Positions 5,756 through 14,161 of a stretch of DNA of 14,253 bases are shown here, one piece after another. The notes below the pieces were generated by a model. That model saw nothing but the letters and a program-made list of their open reading frames with translations, did no database searches and was not told the origin of the DNA. Origin of the DNA: JBKEDH01 sp047975295 (GTDB lineage Bacteria; Bacteroidota; Bacteroidia; Flavobacteriales; Flavobacteriaceae); contig JBKEDH010000005.1 of assembly GCA_047975295.1 (NCBI GenBank), positions 1 to 14,253 of the forward strand, in the 5' to 3' direction. A program made the translations under genes and the position numbers. The first letter of the stretch is position 1. Every line of letters starts with the position of its first letter.

Positions 5756-6442
5756 TTACGGTTTTTTTGAAGGGCTTGAAAAACTCTTTTTTTCGGTAAG
5801 TGTTCCATCTTCGTAATATTTCCAAGTGCCGTATTTCTTATCGTTTTTGTATTGCCCTTCTATATTTAGTTTTCCTTTTGAATAGTATTTTGCCTCACCA
5901 TGTAATTTTCCTTCTACGTAAACCACCGAGCTTATTATCTTGTTTTGTTTGGAATACATGGTGGATTTTCCATGTAACTTACCGTTTTTGTAGTGCTGCT
6001 TCTCTGCCAATATTCCGTTAGGATAATATACTTTGCGTTCGCCCGATAAATGTCCGTTTTCGTTATAATGCTCCAAGGTTAAAAGCTGATTGGAATTTTT
6101 TTGATAGTACTTCCAAACACCTATATAGTTTTTATCCTGCATTTGCCCTTCGCTAATTACTTTTCCGTTGGATGTTAGAAACTTTACGTCGGCAATTCCT
6201 GTGTCGGGATTAAATGTTTTAGTTGCCGATAAAAGGGGTTTGTTGTCCACGTTTTTATAAAACTTGAACAGTCCTGTCTCTTTGCCGTTTTTAAATTCGC
6301 CTTCGTAGCGTGTAATTTCGGTACCTTCAAAATTCTTTTTCCAAATACCGTGGCGTTTTCCGTTAGTATCGTAGCTATTAATGTCTTGTGCTGTCAAAAC
6401 GAAACTTAAACACATTAATAAACTTGAAAATATCTGTTTCAT
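5756..6442 (-). CDS. Secreted MORN-repeat protein (YwqK-like)
   Basis: 228 residues with a signal peptide at about 1-18 (MKQIFSSLLMCLSFVLTAQ). The rest is built from degenerate MORN_2-type repeats such as YEGEFKNGKETGLFKFY, EGQMQDKNYIGVWKYY, HYKNGKLHGKSTMYS, VEGKLHGEAKYYSKGK and QYKNDKKYGTWKYYEDG. Such proteins in Bacteroidota are often labelled 'toxin-antitoxin system YwqK family antitoxin'. No toxin partner is present here and the protein appears to be exported, so that name should not be taken literally. Function unknown; MORN repeats usually mediate protein or membrane contacts. It lies between the yidC terminator and the mnmA promoter, probably as its own transcript, although no exact TAnnTTTG box was found upstream. 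Ends in a lysine-rich tail. Confidence 0.85.
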   Translation of the reverse strand: MKQIFSSLLMCLSFVLTAQDINSYDTNGKRHGIWKKNFEGTEITRYEGEFKNGKETGLFKFYKNVDNKPLLSATKTFNPDTGIADVKFLTSNGKVISEGQMQDKNYIGVWKYYQKNSNQLLTLEHYNENGHLSGERKVYYPNGILAEKQHYKNGKLHGKSTMYSKQNKIISSVVYVEGKLHGEAKYYSKGKLNIEGQYKNDKKYGTWKYYEDGTLTEKKSFSSPSKKP

Positions 6443-6499
6443 TTATTTAAGAATCTATTCTCTGTTTAACGTTTTGGGTCGCCAATAATTGTACCAAAT

Positions 6500-6533
6500 A
6501 AAAAAGCTGTCATTTTTTTTTGACAGCTTTTTT
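6500..6533. terminator. Strong bidirectional intrinsic terminator after yidC
   Basis: AAAAAAGCTGTCA (6500-6512) pairs with TGACAGCTTTTTT (6521-6533) around a loop of eight T. The GC-rich core AGCTGTCA is flanked by A and T runs, so on either strand the hairpin is followed by a U-rich tail. It starts 4 nt past the yidC stop codon and lies about 58 nt upstream of the next start codon, so it should end the yidC transcript. Confidence 0.88.
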
Positions 6534-6537
6534 TAAA

Positions 6538-8436
6538 TTATTTACGCTTTTTTTGTTGTGTTTGTCGTTGTTGTTCGGCCTGTTCCATCATGGTTCGCAT
6601 ACGCTGTTGGAAACGGCTTTCTTTTTTTGGATTCTTTTTCTTGTCCTGAATTTGGGCATGGATTTTATCCTCGTCTAAAATGTAATTTTTAATGACCAAG
6701 ATAATCCCGATACTAATTAAGTTCGAAACAAAATAGTATAAACTTAATCCAGATGCGTAGTTGTTAAAGAAAAACAGCATCATGATAGGGGAGAAGTACA
6801 TCATATACTTCATCATTTTGCCCATATCGGGCATACCTTCCTGCTGCGGTTGCGTTGCCATTTGTTGTCCCGTTGTTAAGCGCATATAGAAAAATATGGC
6901 AATAGATGCCAATAAAGGAAACAAACTTACGTGATCGCCGTAAAATGGTATTTTAAAGGGTAATTCAATGATGGTGTCGTAGGATGATAAATCGTTGGCC
7001 CAAAGGAATTTTTTCTGTCTTAAATCGAACACCGAGGGAAAAAACTGGAACAGGGCATAAAATACGGGTAATTGTATTAAAGCAGGAATACATCCTGCCA
7101 TAGGGCTTGCTCCTGCCTTAGTTTGCAATGCCAAGGTTTCCTGCTGAGCCTTCATTTTGTTATCTTTGTACTTTTCGCGAATGGCATCCAATTCTGGTTT
7201 TAAAATTTTCATTTTAGCCTGAGACAAGAATTGCTTGTATTGTACAAACGACATAAGTAGCTTAATTAAAATAGTCATGACTACAATGGCTATACCATAG
7301 GGTAAAAAGCTACTTAAAAAGGTAAATAATGGAATAAATAAATAGCGGTTTATCCAACCAAAAATACCCCAACCAAGCGGTACTAATTTATCCAAGTTTC
7401 TGTCGTAGCTTTTTAGCAGTTTATAATCGCTGGGACCATAATACCAATCCATGGTATGGTTAAGTTCGCCACCTGAAAGTTCTAAGGGAATTTGGGCTGC
7501 AAAATACTTAGTGTATGTGCTATCGATATCTTCGTCTATAACTAGATTTTCCTGTTTTAGTTTTACCTTTTTAAAAGGTTTGTCGGTTAATAGAACCGAC
7601 GAAAAAAAGTGCTGTTTATAGCCTATCCATGTTACATCGGCAATATTTTCTTCGGTATCGCCCATTCCTGTGTAATCGTCTTTTCCACCATCATACTCGT
7701 AGTGGATATCGGTATATCGGTTTTCGTACGAGATACTTTTGGCATGGCGGTAGCCTTTTAAGTCCCAATCTAAATTAATATTTTGCGAACTATTTATAAC
7801 ATCATCCATGCCTTGGGAACGCACGGTAAAGCCCATCATGTAATTGCCTTCCTTAATGTCGTAACGGTATTCTAAAAATTTGGTCTCCGAAACTTTCAGT
7901 TTCATTGAAACCACAGTAATATCTCCGTTTTTGGTAACAGTAGGTTCGAACAATAAATCTTTTGTGTTTAAAATTCGGCTATCGGTGGTGCCAAAGTTAA
8001 TGTTTAAACCTGCATTGTTATCTTTAATAATGTAAATGGGTTTATTGTTAAAATCGACAAACTTTTTAAGTTTTATTTCTGAAAGATATCCACCACGGTT
8101 TTTAAATATTAAGGACAAGACATCACTCTCGACCAAAGTTTCGCTATCTGAAACCTTTGTTGCCGAATAGGCAAAAGCGCCCAATTTATTTTTTAAATTG
8201 GCTAATTGCAAGGAATCTGTCGGATTTGATATGGAAAATTCGTTTGCCGTTGCTATTTTGGTGGCTTCTTCTTGCTTCTTTGCTTTTTGCTCGGCTTCAA
8301 CTTGTTCCTGTTTTGCTTTCTCTTGGGCTTCTAACTCTTCTTGGGTTGGCTGGTTTTGCCAAAGCATATACATTAATATACCGAAAATAAGTACAAAACC
8401 TATTATCGACCTAACATCTAATTTTTTTTCTTCCAT
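6538..8436 (-). CDS. yidC: Membrane protein insertase YidC
   Basis: 632 residues. YidC inserts and folds proteins in the inner membrane, alone or with the Sec translocon. Visible are a first transmembrane segment (about 9-25), a charged coiled linker (33-62), the large periplasmic P1 domain (about 80-345), and the conserved five-helix insertase core (about 357-585). Core motifs include QAKMKILKPELDAIREKY and GCIPALIQLPVFYALF. Lys392 in TM2 takes the place of the conserved groove Arg of Proteobacteria. The C-terminal tail from about 590 is rich in Lys, Arg and Gln and could contact the ribosome. ATG at 8434-8436 is chosen; an adjacent upstream TTG adds one codon and is not needed. It is separated from pyrG by 188 bp and ends at the strong terminator. 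Confidence 0.97.
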   Translation of the reverse strand: MEEKKLDVRSIIGFVLIFGILMYMLWQNQPTQEELEAQEKAKQEQVEAEQKAKKQEEATKIATANEFSISNPTDSLQLANLKNKLGAFAYSATKVSDSETLVESDVLSLIFKNRGGYLSEIKLKKFVDFNNKPIYIIKDNNAGLNINFGTTDSRILNTKDLLFEPTVTKNGDITVVSMKLKVSETKFLEYRYDIKEGNYMMGFTVRSQGMDDVINSSQNINLDWDLKGYRHAKSISYENRYTDIHYEYDGGKDDYTGMGDTEENIADVTWIGYKQHFFSSVLLTDKPFKKVKLKQENLVIDEDIDSTYTKYFAAQIPLELSGGELNHTMDWYYGPSDYKLLKSYDRNLDKLVPLGWGIFGWINRYLFIPLFTFLSSFLPYGIAIVVMTILIKLLMSFVQYKQFLSQAKMKILKPELDAIREKYKDNKMKAQQETLALQTKAGASPMAGCIPALIQLPVFYALFQFFPSVFDLRQKKFLWANDLSSYDTIIELPFKIPFYGDHVSLFPLLASIAIFFYMRLTTGQQMATQPQQEGMPDMGKMMKYMMYFSPIMMLFFFNNYASGLSLYYFVSNLISIGIILVIKNYILDEDKIHAQIQDKKKNPKKESRFQQRMRTMMEQAEQQRQTQQKKRK

Positions 8437-8624
8437 CAATTATGTGTCTGTTAAACATGAAACTGTCCTAAAAATATTGTTGTTTATAAATGGAAGATAT
8501 CAAAATGGTTATAGTTGTTTTTCATTTTAATATGCTTCACTTATATTTAGAATAACACTTTAAAGAAAGTCTCTTTTTATCTTGTCAAAAAATAATCCAA
8601 TTTTAATTTTATGCCATTCTGGCA
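8437..8624. other. 188-bp pyrG-yidC intergenic region
   Basis: Non-coding and AT-rich. It must hold the yidC promoter if yidC is not read through from pyrG, but no exact TAnnTTTG box was found. The closest is TATTTTTA on the minus strand at 8469-8476 (one mismatch), without a well-spaced -33 box. A small hairpin next to the pyrG stop is listed separately. No RNA gene recognised. Confidence 0.5.
8612..8624 (-). terminator. Possible weak terminator of pyrG
   Basis: TGCCA, loop of three, TGGCA lies directly after the pyrG stop codon (8625-8627). It is followed on the minus strand by an A/T-rich stretch without a clean U-run. The stem is only 5 bp, so this is tentative. Confidence 0.3.
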
Positions 8625-10241
8625 CTATCGTTTTTTATTGTAATCTAAGGCTGCTTTTACAAAGCCTACAAATAATGGGTGCGGATTTGCCACGGTACTT
8701 TTGTATTCCGGATGGTATTGTACGCCAACAAACCAAGGATGTTTGGGAAGTTCTACGATTTCCACAAGGCCGGTTTCGGGGTTTAATCCTGTAGCTTTCA
8801 TGCCGGCATTTTCCATGTCTGTCTTATATTTTCCGTTAAATTCGTAACGGTGACGATGGCGTTCACTAATATGTTCGGAGTTGTAAATACCGTAAACCGT
8901 ACTGTCTTTTTTTAAGTTGCAATCCCAAGCCCCCAAACGCATGGTACCGCCTTTATCGGTAACGTGCTTTTGGTCTTCCATTAAATCGATTACGGGATTC
9001 TTGGTGTTTGGGTTCATTTCGGTCGAATCTGCATCCTGTAAACCCAGAACATTACGGGCAAATTCTATAACGGCCATTTGCATACCAAGGCAGATACCAA
9101 AATAGGGAATATTGTTTTCGCGCACATATTGTACAGCGTCTATTTTGCCTTCAATACCACGTTCGCCAAAACCGGGAGCAACCAAAATACCATCCAAATG
9201 CCCCAGTTTTAATTTTACGTTTTCTTTATTGATATATTCGGAGTGTACCGATTCTACATTTACCTTAACCTCGTTTTGGGCACCGGCATGTATAAAGGCT
9301 TCCAGAATTGATTTGTATGAATCCTGCAATTCTACATATTTTCCTATTAAGCCAATGGTAATTTCGGTTTTTGGGTTCTTTAAACGTGTTAAAAAGGCAT
9401 TCCATTTACCAATGTTGGGTTTGGCACTTTTTAGAGCCAATTTTTTTAATACAACCTTATCCAAGCCTTCTTCTAACATTAAATTGGGTACATCGTAAAT
9501 GGTTGAAGCGTCGATGGACTGTATAACAGCTTCTTCTCTAACATTACAGAACAAGGCCAATTTACGGCGGATATCGCTAGGTAAATCGTGTTCGGTACGG
9601 CATACCAAAACATCGGCTTGGATACCGCTTTCCATCAAGGTTTTAACGCTATGTTGGGTAGGTTTGGTTTTTAGTTCGCCAGCAGCAGCCAAAAAAGGTA
9701 TTAATGTTAAGTGGATAACAATACCATTGTTTTCGCCCAAATCCCAACGTAATTGGCGTACCGCTTCTATATAGGGTAACGATTCGATATCGCCAACAGT
9801 ACCACCAATTTCGGTAATGATAATATCGTAATCGCCGGATTGTCCCAATAGTTGGATGCGGTGTTTTATCTCGTCGGTAATATGTGGCACAACCTGAACC
9901 GTTTTACCCAAAAATTCGCCTTGACGTTCTTTTTGGATAACACTTTGGTAAATCCGTCCGGTAGTTACGTTATTGGCTTGGCTGGTTGTTGTGTTTAAAA
10001 AACGCTCGTAATGCCCTAAATCCAAATCGGTTTCGGCACCATCTTCGGTAACATAGCATTCACCATGCTCGTACGGATTTAAAGTACCCGGATCGACATT
10101 AATATAAGGATCTAATTTTTGAATGGTAACCCGATATCCCTGTGCCTGTAAGAGCTTGGCAAGCGATGCAGCTATAATTCCTTTTCCTAACGATGATGTA
10201 ACCCCGCCGGTTACAAAAATGTATTTTGCTTTAGTTGACAT
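8625..10241 (-). CDS. pyrG: CTP synthase
   Basis: 538 residues, the usual length. It converts UTP to CTP using ATP and glutamine, the last step of de novo CTP synthesis in the cytoplasm. The N-terminal amidoligase domain shows FVTGGVTSSLGKG (9-21), QKLDPYINVDPG (41-52), EHGE (58-61) and TEIGGTVGDIES (143-154). The C-terminal class I glutamine amidotransferase domain shows GFGERG (357-362), the nucleophile Cys384 in FGICLGMQ, and His510 and Glu512 in VQYHPEY. ATG at 10239-10241 gives the expected N-terminus. A TAnnTTTG box lies 20 nt before the ATG, so the gene probably has its own promoter although it follows the DUF3820 gene in the same direction. Confidence 0.98.
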   Translation of the reverse strand: MSTKAKYIFVTGGVTSSLGKGIIAASLAKLLQAQGYRVTIQKLDPYINVDPGTLNPYEHGECYVTEDGAETDLDLGHYERFLNTTTSQANNVTTGRIYQSVIQKERQGEFLGKTVQVVPHITDEIKHRIQLLGQSGDYDIIITEIGGTVGDIESLPYIEAVRQLRWDLGENNGIVIHLTLIPFLAAAGELKTKPTQHSVKTLMESGIQADVLVCRTEHDLPSDIRRKLALFCNVREEAVIQSIDASTIYDVPNLMLEEGLDKVVLKKLALKSAKPNIGKWNAFLTRLKNPKTEITIGLIGKYVELQDSYKSILEAFIHAGAQNEVKVNVESVHSEYINKENVKLKLGHLDGILVAPGFGERGIEGKIDAVQYVRENNIPYFGICLGMQMAVIEFARNVLGLQDADSTEMNPNTKNPVIDLMEDQKHVTDKGGTMRLGAWDCNLKKDSTVYGIYNSEHISERHRHRYEFNGKYKTDMENAGMKATGLNPETGLVEIVELPKHPWFVGVQYHPEYKSTVANPHPLFVGFVKAALDYNKKR

Positions 10242-10261
10242 ATTGCGCTTTTAAACGCAGG

Positions 10262-10269
10262 CAAATTTA
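10262..10269 (-). promoter_or_regulatory. Putative -7 promoter box of pyrG (TAAATTTG)
   Basis: Exact match to TAnnTTTG on the minus strand, 20 nt before the pyrG ATG. The spacing is nearly the same as for the mnmA box. No clear -33 element. It lies in the 82-bp gap after the DUF3820 gene, in which no terminator hairpin is apparent. Confidence 0.5.
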
Positions 10270-10323
10270 CGAAATTAAAACAGTTATTACCGAATAGTTT
10301 TAGGGTTATTTGCAATATAAAAA

Positions 10324-10551
10324 TTACTTAGGAAAATGTTTGTTAATATTTCTAATTAAGTCTTCTAATCCATTAATTTTCAGCTCGTAAACTTGTTTAA
10401 GCATATCGCCTAATTTGCCTTTTGGGAAACCCTTTTGGTTAAACCAAACCAAATAATGCTCGGGCAAATCGATTAAATAACGGTCTTTGTATTTGCCAAA
10501 AGGCATTTTGGTATGAGCCAAATCCAATAAAAATTTTTTATCGGGAAACAT
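10324..10551 (-). CDS. DUF3820 family protein
   Basis: 75 residues. It carries the DUF3820 signature MPFGKYKDRYLIDLPEHYL (16-34), then WFNQKGFPKGKLG (36-48). The family is described as putative quorum-sensing-regulated virulence factors, but its molecular role is not established, so no function is claimed. The protein is small, basic, and lacks a signal peptide or membrane segment. ATG at 10549-10551 lies 3 nt after the stop of the LysM gene, so the two are almost certainly co-transcribed and probably translationally coupled. Confidence 0.88.
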   Translation of the reverse strand: MFPDKKFLLDLAHTKMPFGKYKDRYLIDLPEHYLVWFNQKGFPKGKLGDMLKQVYELKINGLEDLIRNINKHFPK

Positions 10552-10554
10552 TAT

Positions 10555-12495
10555 TTAAGGTGTTTTTTCTTCAATAACCATTAAATTATCGTATTTAAGC
10601 AAATAGACCGACGTGTTGTAATAACCACCAAAAAGTTCTTTTTTATAAGCGAATTTATTTTCGACGTATTCGGTTTGGGATGGTTGGCTGGCCGAGGTGT
10701 ACAAATCGTTTGAAGTTGCCAGGCGTAATACGATGTCCATTGTTAAATCGAAGCCGCGTACGGCACGTTTGTTTGGGGTAACACCATGCTTTTTTTGGTA
10801 AGATTTAATAAACGGACTGTTACTGTTATTGAAACTTTTTGATGTTGAGGCATAATGAAATTGAAGTCGGGATAAGTGTTCGTTTGAAATAGCATCGCCT
10901 TCGAAAGCCGAGTTAAAATTGGTAGTAGCCAAAACAATTTCAATACCGCTTTTTTGGCTTAACGATGCCAAAATACTGGTAACGTTAGAGGCAAAACCTT
11001 CGTCTTGTGTTTCTATAAACACCATATTTTTTCCGGGATTCAATAGTTTTTTTATATCATCGACCAAAACATAGTTGGCATCTTTTCCTGTTTTTTTATC
11101 TTTTCTGGAATACACCGATTTTGCTGTGCTAAATTCCTGTTTAAGCAAATTTGCCGTAGCATAACTTTTACTGTCGGATATGATAATAATATTTTTAAAC
11201 AGAGAATCTGCTTTTACGTAATTTACAACCTTGTCCCTTAACAGGTTATCGGCCGGCCGTGATTGAAAAACATTTCCAGATAGTTTTAATTTGGTTCCTA
11301 TTGGCGAAACCACGGGAGTATTGAATGTTCGTAGTTCTTCTGCAACTTTTGTAAATGTGGCAGAAGTAAGTGGCCCAATAACGGCATCGATTTGCGAGAA
11401 ATCGTTTTTATTTATAATTTCGGAAACCTTGCTTACTTGGTATTCGGTATCATAAACATCAACTTTTACAGAAATACCTAATGTTTTCAAAGAGTCCAAT
11501 GCATGCAGGATACCGGAATAAAAATCTAACGATGCGTCAAGATAAGGGTCTTTTTCTATACTTTTTTGAGTTAAATCTACCGAGTCGTATTCAACCCTGT
11601 TTAATCGAAACGGTAGCATAACTGCTATGTGTTTTGTGTTTCTGTCTAAGTGTTTATCGGATAAACTTATGGTATTAAATGTATTGTTTTCGTCTATTTG
11701 ACCATTAATCTTATTGTTGGAAAAGGGTATTTTTAAAATCATACCATCTTTTAATCCAGTTTCGCTTAATCCCGGATTTAGGGTTTCCAATTCGTCTTGG
11801 GTAAGGTTTAACTTGACTTTTAAACGATAAAAACCTTCCTTAGGTAAAACGGTGTAGTAACTGTATTGTTCGTCAACAACTTTTATTTCGTCGGATGCAA
11901 TATTCGGTACATTTATTTGTTGTCCTACTTTAAGGGTTTCGCCCATATCGGGATTTAGGGCTTCTAATTCGTCTAAGGTAATTCCAAATTTATAAGCTAC
12001 CCGCCATTTTCCTTCTTTAGGTAATACCGTATAGGTTTTTGTGGTTTTTACTTCCTCTACGGTTTCTGTAACTTTGTAAATAGGAATTTTTAATTTATCG
12101 CCTTTTCTTAAATTATTAGCATATAGAAATCTATTGTTTTTTTTTATTTCTTCTTCGGAAATATTATAGCGTTTAGACAAACTGTAAAGGGTCTCTTTTC
12201 GGCGTACTTTATGTGTTTCGTAGCCTTGAAGTGTTTTGGTTGTTTTAACGGTTGAAGTCGTTGCGGTTTCCGGTTTTGTAGATTTTGAAACTGGGATGAT
12301 TAATATGGTATGGGGTTTTAAGCCTTTTTTAGCATCTGGGTTTAGCTCGTATATCTCATCGACTGTTACATAATATTGCTTGGCCAAACTATAAACCGTT
12401 TCGCCTTCCTTTACTTGATGTGTACTGAATTTTTGGGCATTTGCCATATTAAAGGATAACAATACAATGCCCAAAACAAAAAGATATTTAATCAT
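10555..12495 (-). CDS. LysM-repeat protein with periplasmic-binding-like domain
   Basis: 646 residues. A signal peptide (about 1-20, MANAQ cleavage region) is followed by four LysM repeats: about 25-68 (HQVKEGETVYSLAKQY), 94-138 (HKVRRKETLYSLSKRY), 155-197 (YTVLPKEGKWRVAYKFG) and 214-257 (YTVLPKEGFYRLKVKL). LysM repeats 3 and 4 are similar to each other and depart from the usual motif. From about 288 to the end lies a type I periplasmic binding fold (IAVMLPFRL, DAVIGPLTSATFTKVAEEL, NTPVVSPIG, RAVRGFDLTMDIVLRLA), as in branched-chain amino acid receptors and LpoA. No transporter genes are near. The combination suggests a peptidoglycan-anchored sensor or regulator of wall synthesis; this is inference. 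A TAnnTTTG box lies 47 nt upstream. Confidence 0.9.
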   Translation of the reverse strand: MIKYLFVLGIVLLSFNMANAQKFSTHQVKEGETVYSLAKQYYVTVDEIYELNPDAKKGLKPHTILIIPVSKSTKPETATTSTVKTTKTLQGYETHKVRRKETLYSLSKRYNISEEEIKKNNRFLYANNLRKGDKLKIPIYKVTETVEEVKTTKTYTVLPKEGKWRVAYKFGITLDELEALNPDMGETLKVGQQINVPNIASDEIKVVDEQYSYYTVLPKEGFYRLKVKLNLTQDELETLNPGLSETGLKDGMILKIPFSNNKINGQIDENNTFNTISLSDKHLDRNTKHIAVMLPFRLNRVEYDSVDLTQKSIEKDPYLDASLDFYSGILHALDSLKTLGISVKVDVYDTEYQVSKVSEIINKNDFSQIDAVIGPLTSATFTKVAEELRTFNTPVVSPIGTKLKLSGNVFQSRPADNLLRDKVVNYVKADSLFKNIIIISDSKSYATANLLKQEFSTAKSVYSRKDKKTGKDANYVLVDDIKKLLNPGKNMVFIETQDEGFASNVTSILASLSQKSGIEIVLATTNFNSAFEGDAISNEHLSRLQFHYASTSKSFNNSNSPFIKSYQKKHGVTPNKRAVRGFDLTMDIVLRLATSNDLYTSASQPSQTEYVENKFAYKKELFGGYYNTSVYLLKYDNLMVIEEKTP

Positions 12496-12542
12496 TTAAT
12501 CTATATTTTATCTAAAAAATTACTTTTTTGCATATAATATGC

Positions 12543-12550
12543 CAAATATA
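12543..12550 (-). promoter_or_regulatory. Putative -7 promoter box of the LysM-DUF3820 unit (TATATTTG)
   Basis: Exact match to TAnnTTTG on the minus strand, 47 nt before the LysM ATG and just beyond the guaA terminator-like hairpin. This position is sensible for a promoter that starts a new transcript. Confidence 0.5.
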
Positions 12551-12560
12551 AAACGAAACA

Positions 12561-12595
12561 GACCGTTATAAAGTATATACCTTTTATATACGGTC
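12561..12595 (-). terminator. Hairpin terminator after guaA
   Basis: GACCGTTATAAAG (12561-12573) pairs with CTTTTATATACGGTC (12581-12595), with a small bulge, around a 7-nt loop. It lies 30 nt past the guaA stop. On the minus strand it is followed by TGTTTCGTTTTATATTTG, a moderately U-rich tail. It would separate guaA from the LysM gene. Confidence 0.6.
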
Positions 12596-12625
12596 GGTTT
12601 AACAAATAGGTTTTTATGGGAAAAA

Positions 12626-14161
12626 TTATTCCCACTCTATTGTGGCAGGTGGTTTGGAGCTGATGTCGTAAACCACGCGGTTAACACCTTTTACCTTATT
12701 AATAATTTCGTTCGATGTTTTTTGAAGAAACTCATAAGGCAGATTTACCCAATCGGCGGTCATGCCATCGGTACTTTCAACGGCACGGAGCGCCACACAT
12801 TTTTCGTACGTACGCTCGTCGCCCATTACACCTACGCTATTTACAGGCAACAGCATAGCTCCGGCTTGCCATACTTTGTCGTAAAGCCCCCATTCTTTTA
12901 AACCATTAATAAAAATAGCATCCACTTCTTGAAGAATACGTACTTTTTCGGCAGTAATATCGCCCAGAATACGGATTCCTAAGCCGGGGCCCGGAAACGG
13001 ATGACGGCCCAAAAGCTCTGGATTAATGCCTAGAGTGGCACCAACTCGGCGTACTTCATCCTTAAAAATAGAGCGGAGTGGCTCTACTATTTTAAGTTTC
13101 ATGAAATCGGGTAAACCACCTACGTTATGATGACTTTTTATAGTTGCCGAAGGACCTCCCGTTGCCGAAACACTTTCAATAACGTCGGGATAAATAGTGC
13201 CTTGTGCCAACCAAGTTACATCTTGTATGTTATGGGCTTCATCATCAAAAACCTCAATAAAGGTATTGCCAATAGCCTTACGCTTTTTTTCGGGATCTTC
13301 GATACCCGTCAAGGCATCAAGAAAACGTTGCGATGCATCTACGCCCTTAACATTAAGCCCCATACCTTCGTATTGTTTTAGCACACTTTGAAATTCATTT
13401 TTGCGTAACAAACCGTTGTTAACAAAAATGCAGTATAGATTTTTACCAATGGCTTTATTTAAAAGTACTGCGGCTACTGTGGAATCGACACCACCGGATA
13501 GCCCCAAAACGACTTTATCGTTGCCAACTTTGGCTTTTATGGCTTCAACGGTTTCCTCTACAAAGGAATCGGGAGTCCAATCCTGTTTCAGTCCGGCTAT
13601 TTTTACCAAAAAGTTTTCCAACAATTGTTTGCCATCGGTTGAATGATATACCTCCGGATGGAACTGTATGGCAAAGGTGGTTTCGCCTTTAATTTTGTAG
13701 GCGGCATTAGCTACATCGTTAGTACTGGCAATCAATACACCATTTGTAGGTAACTCTTTAATGGTGTCGCTATGGCTCATCCATACTTGACTGCCTTTAT
13801 TTATGTTTTCGAATAATTTTTCGTCAGGCTTTATAAACGACAGATTGGCCCGGCCGTATTCCCGTGTGTTGGAGGGTGCAACATTACCACCCGAAAAATG
13901 AGCCAAATATTGTGCACCGTAACAAACGGCAAGCATTGGCTTTTGCCCTCGGATATTGCTTAAATCGGGATGTAGAGCATCATCGCCACGAACCGAATTG
14001 GGACTACCGGAAAGTACAACAGCCCTGTAGTCGCTTAAATTTGATGGGATTTTGTTGAATGGATGAATTTCGGAATAGATGTTTAGTTCCCTAACTCTAC
14101 GCGCAATAAGTTGTGTGTATTGCGATCCGAAGTCTAAAATTAATACCTTATCGTGTTGCAT
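12626..14161 (-). CDS. guaA: GMP synthase (glutamine-hydrolysing)
   Basis: 511 residues. It converts XMP to GMP using ATP and glutamine-derived ammonia in the cytoplasm. The glutaminase domain shows DFGSQYTQLIARRVRE (10-25), Cys80 in LAVCYGAQ, and His168 and Glu170 in IQFHPEVYHS. The ATP pyrophosphatase domain has the P-loop GLSGGVDST at 220-228. The C-terminal dimerisation part shows GRHPFPGPGLGIR and ends SKPPATIEWE, the standard family end. ATG at 14159-14161 gives the usual MQHDKVLILDFG start; the frame can be extended five codons to a TTG (14176), which is not needed. The first 29 bases recur at 1-29 because of the terminal overlap. If the circle is joined, the IS1-like element lies 92 bp upstream. 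Confidence 0.98.
   Translation of the reverse strand: MQHDKVLILDFGSQYTQLIARRVRELNIYSEIHPFNKIPSNLSDYRAVVLSGSPNSVRGDDALHPDLSNIRGQKPMLAVCYGAQYLAHFSGGNVAPSNTREYGRANLSFIKPDEKLFENINKGSQVWMSHSDTIKELPTNGVLIASTNDVANAAYKIKGETTFAIQFHPEVYHSTDGKQLLENFLVKIAGLKQDWTPDSFVEETVEAIKAKVGNDKVVLGLSGGVDSTVAAVLLNKAIGKNLYCIFVNNGLLRKNEFQSVLKQYEGMGLNVKGVDASQRFLDALTGIEDPEKKRKAIGNTFIEVFDDEAHNIQDVTWLAQGTIYPDVIESVSATGGPSATIKSHHNVGGLPDFMKLKIVEPLRSIFKDEVRRVGATLGINPELLGRHPFPGPGLGIRILGDITAEKVRILQEVDAIFINGLKEWGLYDKVWQAGAMLLPVNSVGVMGDERTYEKCVALRAVESTDGMTADWVNLPYEFLQKTSNEIINKVKGVNRVVYDISSKPPATIEWE

Noticed and set aside
5756..6442. Toxin-antitoxin locus suggested by the YwqK-like protein
   Set aside because: No toxin-like gene lies next to it, and it carries a signal peptide.
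8469..8476. TATTTTTA as the yidC promoter -7 box
   Set aside because: One mismatch to the consensus and the nearest upstream TTTG is at the wrong distance; noted only as the best candidate in the gap.
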